A stretch of 64,000 bases of DNA, from the NCBI GenBank assembly GCA_902797165.1, contig CADBRU010000009.1, positions 1 to 64,000 on the forward strand. The letters are read 5' to 3'. Under the pieces are notes generated by a model. That model ran no database searches. It had not been told where the DNA came from and saw nothing but the letters and a program-made list of their open reading frames with translations. Below, one piece after another: positions 40,245 to 50,314 of the stretch; position 1 is the stretch's first letter; every line of letters begins with the position of its first letter. The stretch is from an uncultured Elusimicrobium sp. (GTDB lineage: Bacteria; Elusimicrobiota; Elusimicrobia; Elusimicrobiales; Elusimicrobiaceae). Made by a program: the position numbers and the translations under genes.

Positions 40245-42416
40245 CTACATATCGCGCAGTTTGTTCTCACTGCGCCACGGATACCAGTATTGGTCCGGCG
40301 TTTGCGTTTGGGTTTGGGCGCGATTTTGTTTGCCGCATAAGATGTTAAACATAAGAGCAAAAGATAAATTGTGGTTGCGGTCCCGCACGGTCAGTTCCAC
40401 AATAGCATCATGGAAATGTTTATCTAAGCGTACAAATTTATTGAATCCGATAAGGTGCCCGCGCTCAAGTTGCAAACCGGTTCCCACATCTAAATTCCAA
40501 GAGGAATTATGCGGCCGCAAACCAAACGTAGTCGTGAACGTGTAGCGATCGGAAAACGTCTGATACAAGGAATAGGGATCTGTAAAATCATCATAATTGT
40601 TTACGCCGATTCCCAATAACTGATCTTTAATCACAAAGTTAGTTTGAGCCACAAAGGCTTGATTCCCTTCGGTAATATCGTATAAATCTTGTACGAGTAA
40701 ATTAACCGTACCGCCCGGGGAATTATAGCCGGCTTCCAAAAGGAAAGGCTCAATGCGGCGTTTGAGATGTTGCCAAGAATTATTTTGTCCGTCGTAATTG
40801 ACCAAACTAAATCCGGCGCCTACTTTAACATAGGTATTAAAGGACGGACGGAAATAATTTTGCACATACAAGCGGTTGCGCTCTTCCCCGCGGTCGGCAG
40901 ATACGCGGTCTAATTCAATGGTCCCGGTAGAGAAGCGTCGGGTATATTGATAGCCGGTATCAAGGGTCCCAAAGAAGGTGTTGGTTTGCAAATTCAGGTC
41001 CGTACCCACGCGGCCGACCCAACTGTCTTTATCATTGTAATTGGCATCCTGTAATGTTAAGTGTTGATCGTAAAAGACGCTAGGCAAAAAGGTAAGACCG
41101 CGGGTTAAAGAAATAGATTTTTTAGTAGTCCAACGGGCGCTGCCTTGGCGGTGCCAATCTTGCTCCATTTGAGAGGTATTATTGAAATGTACTTCAAATT
41201 GGTGAGACAGCCCCAGTAGCGGATCTTTAAACGGCAGTAATACATAATCTAACTGCGGCAAGGTGCGTTCTTGCGCCATATATTCGCCGCGCTGCCAATC
41301 AAAAATATCTTGCTGCGTGTAACTGATACGCAAGGTGGAAGCGCGGCTCTGACGCGCTAAAGAAAAGTTGGTTTGTTGGTCCGGCGTAAAGATGTAGGGG
41401 TTACCGCGGAAGAAAGAATCGTTGAAATACGGGTCTGATACTTTACGGAATTGGGTTTGGAATTGATAGAGCGCTCCGCTTGAGTTTTGGAAATGATCGG
41501 AACTGTCGTACATTTCCCACCAATATCCGCCGCGAATACCCCAACGCTTGGTATCATGTAATCTAAAAGAATTTCCGTCTACGGTGTATGTCTCGCCTTT
41601 GCTGGCTTTATCGTCAATGAAATAAAATTCGCCGGTACCTTTTAATTTATCGGTTTCAATGGCCATCAGTTCAAGCCCCGTCCCTACCCCTGATTTGGTG
41701 TAGTAGTCTAAATTAAGTTTCGGGCGGAAAACCGGCACTTTGGTAAATACCGTAGAAGATAAGAGCCCAAACCCGACGCGGTTACTTTGGGTAAAATCTA
41801 CATACGTGGTCCACGGTTTTTGGCTATCTAAAGAACGCCAATACACCGGCAACCACAAAAGCGGCACATCATCAAATCTAAACACCGCATTTGTGCCGAA
41901 AACCCGTTTCTGCGGGGATATTTTCACATTGCCTAGGTAGATGGTGTAATGCGGCGGGGTTTGGTCACAGCAAGTCAAAACAGCGCCTTTTAACCGTTGT
42001 GTACCGTTGATAGCCGAGACCGATTTAGCCGATAATACACGTAAAGGGGGGTATTCGGTTTGTATATTTTCGGCATAATAATCTTTGGTTTTATAATTGA
42101 CCGAAATATTTTCACCGTCCAAAGTAGCGCCCATTCCCTCCACATGCATAGGCCCTACGGAGGAGAAAGTGGTGTTTAATTGGTCGAGGGTTACATTTTC
42201 TCCGGTGGCTTTGCGAACGTCTCCGTCTTTGGTTTCTTGCGTAAGCGTTACATTGCCCTGCAAATTAATTGTTTTGGCATTAGGGTCTGCGTAGGCTTGA
42301 TCTGCGGTGAAATACAAAAAACCGTTTTCTTCTTGCGGGGCGGGTAGCACATTAGGTTCAGCCCAAACCGGACTGACCGCTACCAAAGCACCCAGCAAGA
42401 AGACAAAACGTTTCAT
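40245..42416 (-). CDS. lptD: LPS assembly outer membrane protein LptD (OstA)
   Basis: A 723-residue outer membrane protein with a Sec signal (cut after WA). The N-terminal OstA/LptA-like jellyroll spans about 35-170 (FTADQAYADPNAKTINLQGNVTLTQE), with paired Cys in LTCCDQTPPHYTI. It is followed by the LptD barrel with VFRFDDVPLLWLPVYW, a strong family signature. It places LPS in the outer leaflet, so the cell is diderm with LPS, in line with lpxB at 58471. Last gene of the eleven-gene run; its ATG overlaps the kinase stop by one base. Confidence 0.9.
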   Translation of the reverse strand: MKRFVFLLGALVAVSPVWAEPNVLPAPQEENGFLYFTADQAYADPNAKTINLQGNVTLTQETKDGDVRKATGENVTLDQLNTTFSSVGPMHVEGMGATLDGENISVNYKTKDYYAENIQTEYPPLRVLSAKSVSAINGTQRLKGAVLTCCDQTPPHYTIYLGNVKISPQKRVFGTNAVFRFDDVPLLWLPVYWRSLDSQKPWTTYVDFTQSNRVGFGLLSSTVFTKVPVFRPKLNLDYYTKSGVGTGLELMAIETDKLKGTGEFYFIDDKASKGETYTVDGNSFRLHDTKRWGIRGGYWWEMYDSSDHFQNSSGALYQFQTQFRKVSDPYFNDSFFRGNPYIFTPDQQTNFSLARQSRASTLRISYTQQDIFDWQRGEYMAQERTLPQLDYVLLPFKDPLLGLSHQFEVHFNNTSQMEQDWHRQGSARWTTKKSISLTRGLTFLPSVFYDQHLTLQDANYNDKDSWVGRVGTDLNLQTNTFFGTLDTGYQYTRRFSTGTIELDRVSADRGEERNRLYVQNYFRPSFNTYVKVGAGFSLVNYDGQNNSWQHLKRRIEPFLLEAGYNSPGGTVNLLVQDLYDITEGNQAFVAQTNFVIKDQLLGIGVNNYDDFTDPYSLYQTFSDRYTFTTTFGLRPHNSSWNLDVGTGLQLERGHLIGFNKFVRLDKHFHDAIVELTVRDRNHNLSFALMFNILCGKQNRAQTQTQTPDQYWYPWRSENKLRDM

Positions 42417-43378
42417 TATTTATGTTGTTCCCTGTAAATTGCGTACATGGCCGCACCGACTCCGCCGATATTGGGATCTTGGGAGGTAAGCAATTTTAAT
42501 TTCTTAAACGGAGTTTGTATTTGCTGATGATGCAATACATTTTCCATGGCGGGCAAGAAGTATTTAGAGGCGCCGGAAACCCCGCCGGTTAAAACAATAG
42601 TGTCTACGTCTAATGTCAGACACAAATTGGCAACGCCGACCCCTAAAAAGAAACCGGTATCGTTCCAAATTTTCAGTGCCAGTGGGCAGTTTTGCTCTGC
42701 TGCGCGAGATACAAGTTCTATCTTGAAATTCGGTTCTTTTTGCACCATTTGCGCTAAAATAGATTGCGGATGTTCCAAAATACCTTCCATTACGCGGCGT
42801 TTAATGCCGATAGTACCAACAAACGCCTCTAAGCATCCCCGCGCGCCACAGCCACATTGGGGACCGGTTTTGGTACTGGCAATTTTGGTGTGGCCCACTT
42901 CTCCGGCAGTTCCGTTAGAACCTTGGAACAGTTCTTTATTTAAAATTAATCCGCCGCCGACGCCGGTCCCTAAAGTAATGGCCAGTACGTTGGTGCCTTG
43001 GCGGTTTAGTACCCGTTCATATACGCCCCACGCGGCCAAAGTGGCATCATTTGCCACATACGGACGAATGCCCGTTTGCTTTTCAAGCATATCGGCAATC
43101 GGCCAATCATCCACATCCTTAAATTTCAAATTCGGATTGTAGCGCAAGACCCCCGATTGATTATCCACATCTCCCGGGGCGCCTACGCCCACGGCGACGT
43201 TTTGTTGCGGATATTGGTCTTTGATGGTATTAATGAAAGCCGCAATTTGTTTTAAAAAACCCTCTGCTCCTTGAGCATAGTTAGTTTCAATTTTCTCTTT
43301 ACGCAGAATGTCTCCGCGTTCGTCCATGACGTATAATTTAACAAAGGTTCCGCCAATATCTACACCGACACCAATCAT
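42416..43378 (-). CDS. ROK family sugar kinase (glucokinase-like)
   Basis: A 320-residue ROK kinase. VDIGGTFVK binds phosphate, VANDATLAAWG has the catalytic Asp, LGTGVGGGLIL follows, and the ROK zinc site is CGCGARGCLE after GEVGHTKI. Likely phosphorylates glucose, matching glgP and the PPi-phosphofructokinase elsewhere in the window, though ROK enzymes also take N-acetylmannosamine and allose. It overlaps xerC upstream (ATGA) and lptD downstream (TAATG). Confidence 0.9.
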   Translation of the reverse strand: MIGVGVDIGGTFVKLYVMDERGDILRKEKIETNYAQGAEGFLKQIAAFINTIKDQYPQQNVAVGVGAPGDVDNQSGVLRYNPNLKFKDVDDWPIADMLEKQTGIRPYVANDATLAAWGVYERVLNRQGTNVLAITLGTGVGGGLILNKELFQGSNGTAGEVGHTKIASTKTGPQCGCGARGCLEAFVGTIGIKRRVMEGILEHPQSILAQMVQKEPNFKIELVSRAAEQNCPLALKIWNDTGFFLGVGVANLCLTLDVDTIVLTGGVSGASKYFLPAMENVLHHQQIQTPFKKLKLLTSQDPNIGGVGAAMYAIYREQHK

Positions 43379-44262
43379 AATGCATTCTCCTTGTTTTTAG
43401 GATGTGCGTGCTGATACACGCTTTTTAATTTATCTAAGGATACATGAGTGTATACTTGCGTAGCAAGTAAACTTTTGTGTCCCAACATTTCTTGTAAACT
43501 GCGTAAATCACAACCGTTATTAAGCAAATGGGTAGCAAAAGAATGCCGCAAACTGTGCGGACTTACTTTGCGTACGATATTGGATTTAATAGCCAAATTT
43601 TTGAAAATATAAGCCAACCCGTCCCCGGTTAAAGGAGTGCCGTTTTTATTAAGAAACAAAGCATCGGCGGGTTGCGGATTAGGGCGCGTGGCTAAATAAT
43701 CTTTTAAGGCTTGCAGCGCGCTGGCCGTCACCGGCACGTAGCGCTCTTTATTGCCTTTGCCGAGCACCTTTACGACTCCGTTGAAGAAATCGATATCGGA
43801 AATTTTAAGTCCGACTACTTCACTGCGGCGCAGCCCGCTTGAATAAATCAGTTCAAGTAAAGCGCGGTTGCGCACGGCAAATTGTCCGGTTTCCCCGGCG
43901 GTGTTAATCAGACGGGTTGTTTCCTCCAAATTTAAAAATTTGGGAAGCAGCCGCTCGCGCTTGGGCGCGGGTAATAATTTAAAAGGATTGTTCTCCAGTT
44001 GCCCTTGATCTACCAAAAAATTAGCAAAACTTCGCAAAGATGCAATTTTGCGTAGCAAGGTATTGCGTTGGTATTTGTGGGCGGATAAAGAAGCCAAAAA
44101 AGACCGCACCGTGGCCAGTGAAAAATCGTGAATATCGGTTAATTTGCGGTTTGCGCAAAAATCGGTAAACTGAGTCAGGTCTTCCTCGTACCCTTGTAGC
44201 GTATGCGGGGAAAAATTTTTAGTATGCAAATGTAATAAAAATGCTTGAACCTGCTCCTTCAT
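43375..44262 (-). CDS. xerC: Tyrosine recombinase XerC
   Basis: A 295-residue tyrosine recombinase of Xer length. After the SAM-like N-terminal domain (TLQGYEEDLTQF), the catalytic residues are seen in SGLRRSE (Arg), GKGNKER (Lys), PHSLRHSFATHL (His-x-x-Arg), LGHKSL (His) and TQVYTHV (Tyr). It resolves chromosome dimers at dif. The position just after dprA and topA is the conserved place for a chromosomal XerC, not a phage integrase. No dif-like site was recognised nearby. Confidence 0.92.
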   Translation of the reverse strand: MKEQVQAFLLHLHTKNFSPHTLQGYEEDLTQFTDFCANRKLTDIHDFSLATVRSFLASLSAHKYQRNTLLRKIASLRSFANFLVDQGQLENNPFKLLPAPKRERLLPKFLNLEETTRLINTAGETGQFAVRNRALLELIYSSGLRRSEVVGLKISDIDFFNGVVKVLGKGNKERYVPVTASALQALKDYLATRPNPQPADALFLNKNGTPLTGDGLAYIFKNLAIKSNIVRKVSPHSLRHSFATHLLNNGCDLRSLQEMLGHKSLLATQVYTHVSLDKLKSVYQHAHPKNKENAL

Positions 44263-44274
44263 GTGCCTACTCCG

Positions 44275-46539
44275 TTAGGCTTTATTTGGCTGATGTGCGG
44301 CTTTGATTTTGGCAATTTCTTCGTCGGATATATTAACAATATTGCGGCAAGTCGGATATCCGGAGCAACCTAAAAAGTGGCCTCGTTTGGAACTGCGCAG
44401 CACCATGGGTTTGCCGCATTTTTCGCATTTATGTTCAGTAACAATGGGGCCGGTAGCGGCAACTTTATTGCCGGAAGCATCCAGCGAATAGGTATTTTTG
44501 CATTTCGGATAGGCCGAACAAGCCAAAAATTTACCGCGTCTACCGGTACGAATCACCATGGGGGATCCGCATTTATCACACACTTCATTGGTCGTTTCCG
44601 GCAAAACTTTTTCACCGTTCTTGTCCAAATTTACTTTTCCTTTGCACGTATCATCCGAGCAAACCAAATATTGGCCGAAACGGCTGGTTTTCAAAAGCAT
44701 CGGTTTGCCGCAAACAGGACATTTTTCTTTGGTTTGTTTGGCTTGCGGACGGGTCATGCTCTTGTCTGCCTCGGCTAATTCGCGGGCAAAGGAAGTATAA
44801 AATTCTTGCAGCAAATCTACCCATTTTTGTCCGCCTTCGGCCACTTTATCGAGTTTTTCCTCTACGCCGGCGGTGTAGGACAAATCCATAATTTCCTTAA
44901 AGAAATCTTTTAAACTTTCCGTGACGGTAATGCCCAGTTCGGTGGCAATGAGTTTATTGCTTTTGGGTTGGCGCGCAATGTATTTGCGATCCAAAATGGT
45001 TTTAATGGTAGGGGCATAGGTAGACGGACGCCCGATCCCATGTTTTTCCAGCGTCTTAATCAAACTGGCTTCGTTGTAATACGGAGGGGGTGTTGTTTTG
45101 TGGTCTTTGGTCGCAATTTCTTTTAGGGTTAATGCATCTCCCTCGGATAATTCGGGTAAAAGAGCCGTCTCTTCATTATCTGTTTCTTCTTCGTCTTTGT
45201 AAATAGAGAGATAGCCCGGGAATTTAACCGTACGGCCTCCGGCGCGCAAAACACAATCTTCTTTTTTGCCGGCAGTGATATCAATGGTAACGGTATTAAA
45301 TACCGCTTCAGACATTTGACTGGCAACAAAGCGCAGCCAAATTAATTCATACAATTTGTACTGGTCTGGTGTTAAATATTGTTTGACACTTTGCGGGGTG
45401 CGGTTGACGTCGGTGGGGTGAATAGATTCGTGTGCCTCTTGAGCCCCTTTGACTTTGCTTTTGTAAATATTAGGTTTAGACGGAACAAAATTTTCCCCGT
45501 ATTTAGCGGCAATAAATTCGCGGGTTTGATCTTGCAAGAGTTTGGATACATTGAAAGAGTCCGTTCTCATGTAAGTAATTAAACCCACGGTTGTCCCTGC
45601 AATGGCAATACCTTCGTACAAATTTTGCGCAAGCATCATGGTTTTTTGAGAAGCAAAGCCGAGTTTATTATAGGCATCCTGTTGCATGGAACTGGTAATA
45701 AACGGCGGTTTGGGCTTTTGCTTGACGGCTTTCTTTTCAATCTTGGCAATCGTGCAAGGACCTTGACGCAAAAGCGCACTGACGGGAGCCAAGGTTTCCG
45801 GTTTATCGAAAATGGTATTTTTAACTTTATAATCTTCGGCAAACAGATGGTACGTTTTGGTCTGCTCTATATTTTTGCCGTTCCATTTTAATAATTTAGC
45901 CCAGAACAAAGGTTGGGCGCCGGGTTTCTCAAACTGGGCTTTTAAACTCCAGTAAGGTTGTTCTTCAAACTGGGCAATTTCTTTGGCGCGTTCGGTAAGC
46001 AAACGAACGGCTACCGATTGTACACGTCCGGCCGATAAACCGGATGTAATTTTTTTCCAAAGAAGGGGGGACAATTTATACCCTACAATACGGTCTAAAA
46101 TACGGCGGGCCTGTTGAGCATTGACTAAATTTTCATCAATTTTGCGCGCATGAGCAAAAGATTCTTTGATAGCCGCGGGTGTAATTTCATGAAAATAAAT
46201 ACGTTGATAACGTTCTGCAGGCAATTTGAGCAGTTCTACCAAATGCCAGGCAATGGCTTCTCCTTCGCGGTCAGGGTCAGTAGCCAAATAGATTTCCGGC
46301 GCATTTTTGGCGGCGGTTTGTAATTCGGCAATTAATTTTTTGGCGCGATCTACCGGTTTATAAGTAGGTTTAAAATTATTTTCAATATCTACGCCCATAT
46401 CGTGGGAAGGTAAATCACGCACGTGCCCGAAAGAACTGCGCACTAAAAAGTCACTTCCTAAAATTTTACTAATTGTTTTTTGTTTGGTTGGAGACTCTAC
46501 AATTACGAGTTTTTTGCCTTTCAAATTATTAGTTACCAT
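44275..46539 (-). CDS. topA: DNA topoisomerase I
   Basis: A 754-residue type IA topoisomerase that relaxes negative supercoils. TOPRIM motifs are VIVESPTKQKTI and YLATDPDREGEAIAWHL; the active Tyr is in LITYMRTDSFNV; HGIGRPSTYAPTI is another family signature. The C-terminus holds three four-cysteine zinc ribbons (starting CPVCGKP, CDKCGSP and CEKCGKP). GGAG precedes the ATG. It sits between dprA and xerC, a widely conserved order. Confidence 0.95.
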   Translation of the reverse strand: MVTNNLKGKKLVIVESPTKQKTISKILGSDFLVRSSFGHVRDLPSHDMGVDIENNFKPTYKPVDRAKKLIAELQTAAKNAPEIYLATDPDREGEAIAWHLVELLKLPAERYQRIYFHEITPAAIKESFAHARKIDENLVNAQQARRILDRIVGYKLSPLLWKKITSGLSAGRVQSVAVRLLTERAKEIAQFEEQPYWSLKAQFEKPGAQPLFWAKLLKWNGKNIEQTKTYHLFAEDYKVKNTIFDKPETLAPVSALLRQGPCTIAKIEKKAVKQKPKPPFITSSMQQDAYNKLGFASQKTMMLAQNLYEGIAIAGTTVGLITYMRTDSFNVSKLLQDQTREFIAAKYGENFVPSKPNIYKSKVKGAQEAHESIHPTDVNRTPQSVKQYLTPDQYKLYELIWLRFVASQMSEAVFNTVTIDITAGKKEDCVLRAGGRTVKFPGYLSIYKDEEETDNEETALLPELSEGDALTLKEIATKDHKTTPPPYYNEASLIKTLEKHGIGRPSTYAPTIKTILDRKYIARQPKSNKLIATELGITVTESLKDFFKEIMDLSYTAGVEEKLDKVAEGGQKWVDLLQEFYTSFARELAEADKSMTRPQAKQTKEKCPVCGKPMLLKTSRFGQYLVCSDDTCKGKVNLDKNGEKVLPETTNEVCDKCGSPMVIRTGRRGKFLACSAYPKCKNTYSLDASGNKVAATGPIVTEHKCEKCGKPMVLRSSKRGHFLGCSGYPTCRNIVNISDEEIAKIKAAHQPNKA

Positions 46540-46554
46540 ACGTTATCTCCAAAA

Positions 46555-47673
46555 TTAAAGTTTACTTTTTGCATATAGGCCGGCATTGCATACCAGTAGG
46601 CCTTTCACTTCCAGTTCGAACAAGGCAGAAGCCACTTCTTGTACGGATAAATGTAAGGCTTCTACCACTTGATCGGCCGATAATTCACCCGAGCCGATGT
46701 AATTTAGTACTTGTTGTTCTAAATCGGATAACCCTTCTTGCGGTTTTTGCGTTTGTCCGGCTGTGTCCGGAGTTTGCAAATCAAACAATTGGGGCTGTGG
46801 TATATAGTCTATTATATCTTTTACCGAGGTGACAACCCCCGCCCCATCTTGTATAAGGTGATTGGGGCCGCCGCTTTGCGGGCTGTCAATCGGTCCGGGG
46901 ACCGCTAAAACATCCTTGCCCATCTCTAAAGCCAGTTTGGCCGTAATAAGCGCGCCGGACTTGATTTCTCCTTCCACTACCACTACCAGTTCCGATAGTG
47001 CCGCAATTAAGCGGTTGCGCCGCGGGAAGTGAAAAGCATTGGGAGGTTTATTAAAAGGGAGTTCGGAAATAATAGCCCCGTCATATTGCAAAATGGCTCG
47101 TGCCAGTTCGCGGTTTTCCGGCGGATAACAACGCCCTATACCGGTGCCGATTACGGCTACCGTCGGCTTTTTTAAGCGTACTGCCGCACTGTGACATTCA
47201 CTGTCTATTCCGCGCGCAAGCCCGCTGACAATGACAGCCCCGGCTTCGGTCAGTCCGGTGGCTAAGGTGTTGGCTGCGCGGCGGCCGTAGGTTGTGATTT
47301 TGCGGGTACCTACCATGCCGATACAGGCTTTATTTTGCGGTAATTTGCCCAGTACATACAAAGCAATCGGCGGTTCTTTACTGTTGCGAAAGGCTTGGGG
47401 ATATTCTTCATCTTCCGGTACTAAAATTCGGCCGCCGTATTTTTCTGTTTTTTCCAATTCTTCTTCCGGATCAATGGCAAAAGCATCCCGCAGAAAATGA
47501 GCCGCCGTAGAAGGGTTCATCTGCGCTTCGCGCGCTAAAGTGTCGGCATCTTGTTTCAAAATTTCTTCCGCAGAGCCGAAAATTTCAATCAGCCTTGCCA
47601 ACCAATCGGCCCGAAAATATAAAAACGCATTAATGCGGATGCGCGCGAGTCTTTCTTGAGGGGAGATACTCAT
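46555..47673 (-). CDS. dprA: DNA processing protein DprA
   Basis: A 372-residue protein: an N-terminal SAM-like domain, the central Rossmann fold (GMVGTRKITTYGRRAANTLA, VIVSGLARGIDSECHSAA, AVIGTGIGRCYPPEN, FPRRNRLIAALSELVVVVEG, AVPGPIDSPQSGGPNHLI) and a C-terminal winged-helix DprA domain (LSADQVVEALHLSVQEVASALFELEVKGL). It protects incoming single-stranded DNA and loads RecA in natural transformation. The start overlaps the comM stop (ATGA), supporting a competence function for the pair. Confidence 0.95.
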   Translation of the reverse strand: MSISPQERLARIRINAFLYFRADWLARLIEIFGSAEEILKQDADTLAREAQMNPSTAAHFLRDAFAIDPEEELEKTEKYGGRILVPEDEEYPQAFRNSKEPPIALYVLGKLPQNKACIGMVGTRKITTYGRRAANTLATGLTEAGAVIVSGLARGIDSECHSAAVRLKKPTVAVIGTGIGRCYPPENRELARAILQYDGAIISELPFNKPPNAFHFPRRNRLIAALSELVVVVEGEIKSGALITAKLALEMGKDVLAVPGPIDSPQSGGPNHLIQDGAGVVTSVKDIIDYIPQPQLFDLQTPDTAGQTQKPQEGLSDLEQQVLNYIGSGELSADQVVEALHLSVQEVASALFELEVKGLLVCNAGLYAKSKL

Positions 47674-49205
47674 AAATCGGGCACCCCCTTACGGTCTAGC
47701 GGGCGGTATTGCAAGACTTCAATCAAATGCGTATTTTCAATATTTTCTTTGCCTTCCAAATCGGCAATAGTACGCGCGGTTTTAAGTACTTTATCGAGAC
47801 TGCGTGCACTAAGTCCGAATTTACGCATGGCGGCTTCTAATATACGGGCCGCTCCTTGCGGCAAAGGACAAAACTCTTTGATTTGTTTTTGCGTCATAAA
47901 CGCATTAGCCGTAGTGGGTGTACCTGCAAAACGTTTTTGTTGAATTTCGCGCGCGGCAATAACACGGGCGCGGATTTGTGCGGAGGTTTCTCCTTCGGCA
48001 GGTTTATTCCAATCTCCGTATGCTACCGGATTTAAGTGTACAGTCAAATCAATGCGGTCAAGCAAAGGACCGGAAATTTTGTTTTGGTAGCGGCTGATTT
48101 GCATGGGAGTGCAGGTACACGGCGTATGTGGACTGCCTAAATTGCCGCACGGGCACGGATTCATAGCCGCAATTAATGTAAATCGAGCCGGAAATGTAAC
48201 GGTTTCTTTAGCACGGGAAATAGTAACCTGACCGTTTTCCAGCGGCTGTCTGAGTACTTCCAAAGTGGTGCGCGAAAATTCCGCAAATTCATCTAAAAAT
48301 AATACGCCGTTGTGCGCCAGAGAAACTTCGCCGGGTTTGGGGGTGCTGCCTCCGCCGATTAAGGCCACATCAGATACCGTATGATGTGGGTCTCTAAACG
48401 GCCGGTGCGTGATGCGGCGGGAAGAACCAATCAAATTGCATACCGAATAAATTTTGGTAATTTCTAAAGTTTCTTCATCAGTCAGTGGAGGCAGAATACC
48501 CGGAAAGCGTTTGGCAAGCATGCTTTTACCGGTGCCCGGCAGTCCGATCATTAGTACATTGTGTCCGCCGGCTGCGGCAATTTCAAGGGCGCGTTTTGCA
48601 ACGGCTTGTCCTTTGACATCAGAAAAATCTAATAAATTTTTGTTTTCATCTTCTTCTTGCGGGATAAAAGAAACGGTGACTTCTTGATCGGTTACGCGGC
48701 CTTCTAACCAATTGACCAAATCTCGTAAAGTACGCGGGGTAATAAACTGCGCACCGGATGTTTTTCCTTCCAACACATTACCCGGCGGAATCACCGCGGT
48801 ATATTGATCTTTCACCGAAATGAGCATAGGCAAAATGCCGGCACAAGGACGTAAAGTCCCGTCCAAAGCCAGTTCACCTAAAAAGACCAGTTGTTTTAAT
48901 TTTTCCGCAGCGGAAGCCGATAGTGATTCCGAGGCGGCCAAAATGCCGATAGCAATGGGCAAATCAAACTGGGTGCCGCTTTTGCGCAGTTCGGCAGGGC
49001 TTAAATTGACCGTAATGCGCCGCATCGGAAAATCAAAGCCGCTGTTGCGTATAGCGGCCATGACACGGTCGCGGCTTTCTTTTACTTCCGCATCCGGCAG
49101 GCCCACAACGGACAAGGTGGGCAACCCCGAAGAGATGTCCACCTCCGTTATAACTTCAAAGCCATCTATGCCTTTTAGAGCACAGGTCCGGATATTAGCA
49201 AGCAT
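47670..49205 (-). CDS. comM: ComM / YifB Mg-chelatase-like AAA+ helicase
   Basis: A 511-residue protein with the N-terminal ChlI/Lon-like domain (GLPTLSVVGLPDAEVKESRDRV) and an AAA+ domain: Walker A GLPGTGKSMLAKRFPGILPP, Walker B GVLFLDEFAEF, and ALIGGGSTPKPGEVSLAHNG. The C-terminal Mg_chelatase_C includes LSARSLDKVLKTARTIADLEG. ComM drives branch migration during integration of transforming DNA. It follows the FlgT/LPP20-like lipoprotein gene by two bases and overlaps dprA. Confidence 0.95.
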   Translation of the reverse strand: MLANIRTCALKGIDGFEVITEVDISSGLPTLSVVGLPDAEVKESRDRVMAAIRNSGFDFPMRRITVNLSPAELRKSGTQFDLPIAIGILAASESLSASAAEKLKQLVFLGELALDGTLRPCAGILPMLISVKDQYTAVIPPGNVLEGKTSGAQFITPRTLRDLVNWLEGRVTDQEVTVSFIPQEEDENKNLLDFSDVKGQAVAKRALEIAAAGGHNVLMIGLPGTGKSMLAKRFPGILPPLTDEETLEITKIYSVCNLIGSSRRITHRPFRDPHHTVSDVALIGGGSTPKPGEVSLAHNGVLFLDEFAEFSRTTLEVLRQPLENGQVTISRAKETVTFPARFTLIAAMNPCPCGNLGSPHTPCTCTPMQISRYQNKISGPLLDRIDLTVHLNPVAYGDWNKPAEGETSAQIRARVIAAREIQQKRFAGTPTTANAFMTQKQIKEFCPLPQGAARILEAAMRKFGLSARSLDKVLKTARTIADLEGKENIENTHLIEVLQYRPLDRKGVPDL

Positions 49206-49207
49206 AA

Positions 49208-50314
49208 TTAAATGAAATTTAATGTAATTTTTTGCGGTGTAATATTTTGTACCGTAAAATTGACATTGTATCTACGAATAATTTTGGCCGTTAATTCCTC
49301 AGCAGAAGAAATGTTGGCCGATATTTCAAAATAAGCATCCGAATTGGTATATTTGGTTAAATTATAATCTTCAATTTCGCGCATATCTTTAAAGATATCT
49401 TGTAATTGTTTTAACCGCTCAATCGAATTAACATTTTTTATAACGACATTGAATTTATTGGCGGAATTGACGGCCGAGTTAATGCCTTCAATCAATTGTT
49501 TGGCGGCACTTTCGCACGCGGCGGAAATAGATTTTTGCGCCGCGATATCCTCTAAAGCATCTAATCCGCTGACTTGGTCGGAGGCTTCGGCTACAATTTG
49601 ATAATTGTTTGTGGAAACTGTTTTAAGATTCGCGCGTGCGCGGAAAGTCTTAAACGGAGAAGAAACCCCCGGTAAGGCCTGAAGCGGCGCGGCATTTACG
49701 TCTGCCAAAATAAGGAAGCGTGCCCCTTCTTGGCGGGCTTTATCTACGATAGAGGTGGAATCTTCCAAATTGTTTTGGCTTAAATTCTCACCGTTTACCA
49801 GTGAATAAGGTTGTGCCTTTAAGGCGCGGTAAATAGCCTGTTTGCAGTCTTGCTTCAAAGACACTTCATCTTCTATAGTTTCTCTGGATGTAATTAAGAT
49901 GGTGGTTTTTTTGGCAAAAGCATCGGCATCGGTTTGTTTAATAATATCGCTGATGTCGGCCACTAACACCATGACGCGCATGCGGGTATACCATTGATCC
50001 CCTTTGCGGTAGGCTTTTTGCACATATCCGCGGCGGACAAAGCCGGCTGATTTGGAAGTAATTTTATCTTCAATTAGTTGGGCTTGTTCCACGGTAGCGG
50101 TAGAGGAAATAAAAACTCCCGTTACTTGTTCAACTGCGGCACGTTGGGCGGCCAGTTCTCCTTCTTTTTTCATGGCGGCCAAATTGTTTTCGTCATACGG
50201 AACTAACGATTCCGCCACCACATACTCTCCCTCACCTTTCGGGCCGATGTGAATAGAGCGGCAAGCACTTAACGTGAAGCAACCTACTACGAACAGTAAC
50301 AAAAGTTTTTTCAT
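49208..50314 (-). CDS. FlgT/LPP20-like lipoprotein, 368 residues
   Basis: A lipoprotein with lipobox LSAC. The first third (AAQRAAVEQVTGVFISSTATVEQAQLIEDKITSKSAGFVRRG) follows the pattern of the N-terminal domain of FlgT and LPP20-type proteins: alpha-helical Ala repeats, a Val/Ser loop, then I-x-S-K-S-x-G-F/Y. The middle (ITSRETI...FLILADVNA) and C-terminal domains (ISSAEELTAKIIRRYNV) look alpha/beta and also lipoprotein-like. There is no flagellar gene in the window. It overlaps the small lipoprotein by four bases and is followed by comM two bases on. Function unknown. Confidence 0.78.
   Translation of the reverse strand: MKKLLLLFVVGCFTLSACRSIHIGPKGEGEYVVAESLVPYDENNLAAMKKEGELAAQRAAVEQVTGVFISSTATVEQAQLIEDKITSKSAGFVRRGYVQKAYRKGDQWYTRMRVMVLVADISDIIKQTDADAFAKKTTILITSRETIEDEVSLKQDCKQAIYRALKAQPYSLVNGENLSQNNLEDSTSIVDKARQEGARFLILADVNAAPLQALPGVSSPFKTFRARANLKTVSTNNYQIVAEASDQVSGLDALEDIAAQKSISAACESAAKQLIEGINSAVNSANKFNVVIKNVNSIERLKQLQDIFKDMREIEDYNLTKYTNSDAYFEISANISSAEELTAKIIRRYNVNFTVQNITPQKITLNFI

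Noticed and set aside
43161-43169. Perfect DnaA-box-like TTATCCACA
   Set aside because: It is single, lies within the ROK kinase coding sequence and is not part of a cluster. With no dnaN or AT-rich unwinding region nearby, it is no origin.
43375-44262. Tyrosine recombinase as integrase of a mobile element
   Set aside because: Length, motifs and the dprA-topA-xerC order fit the housekeeping XerC; no attachment repeats or element genes are adjacent.
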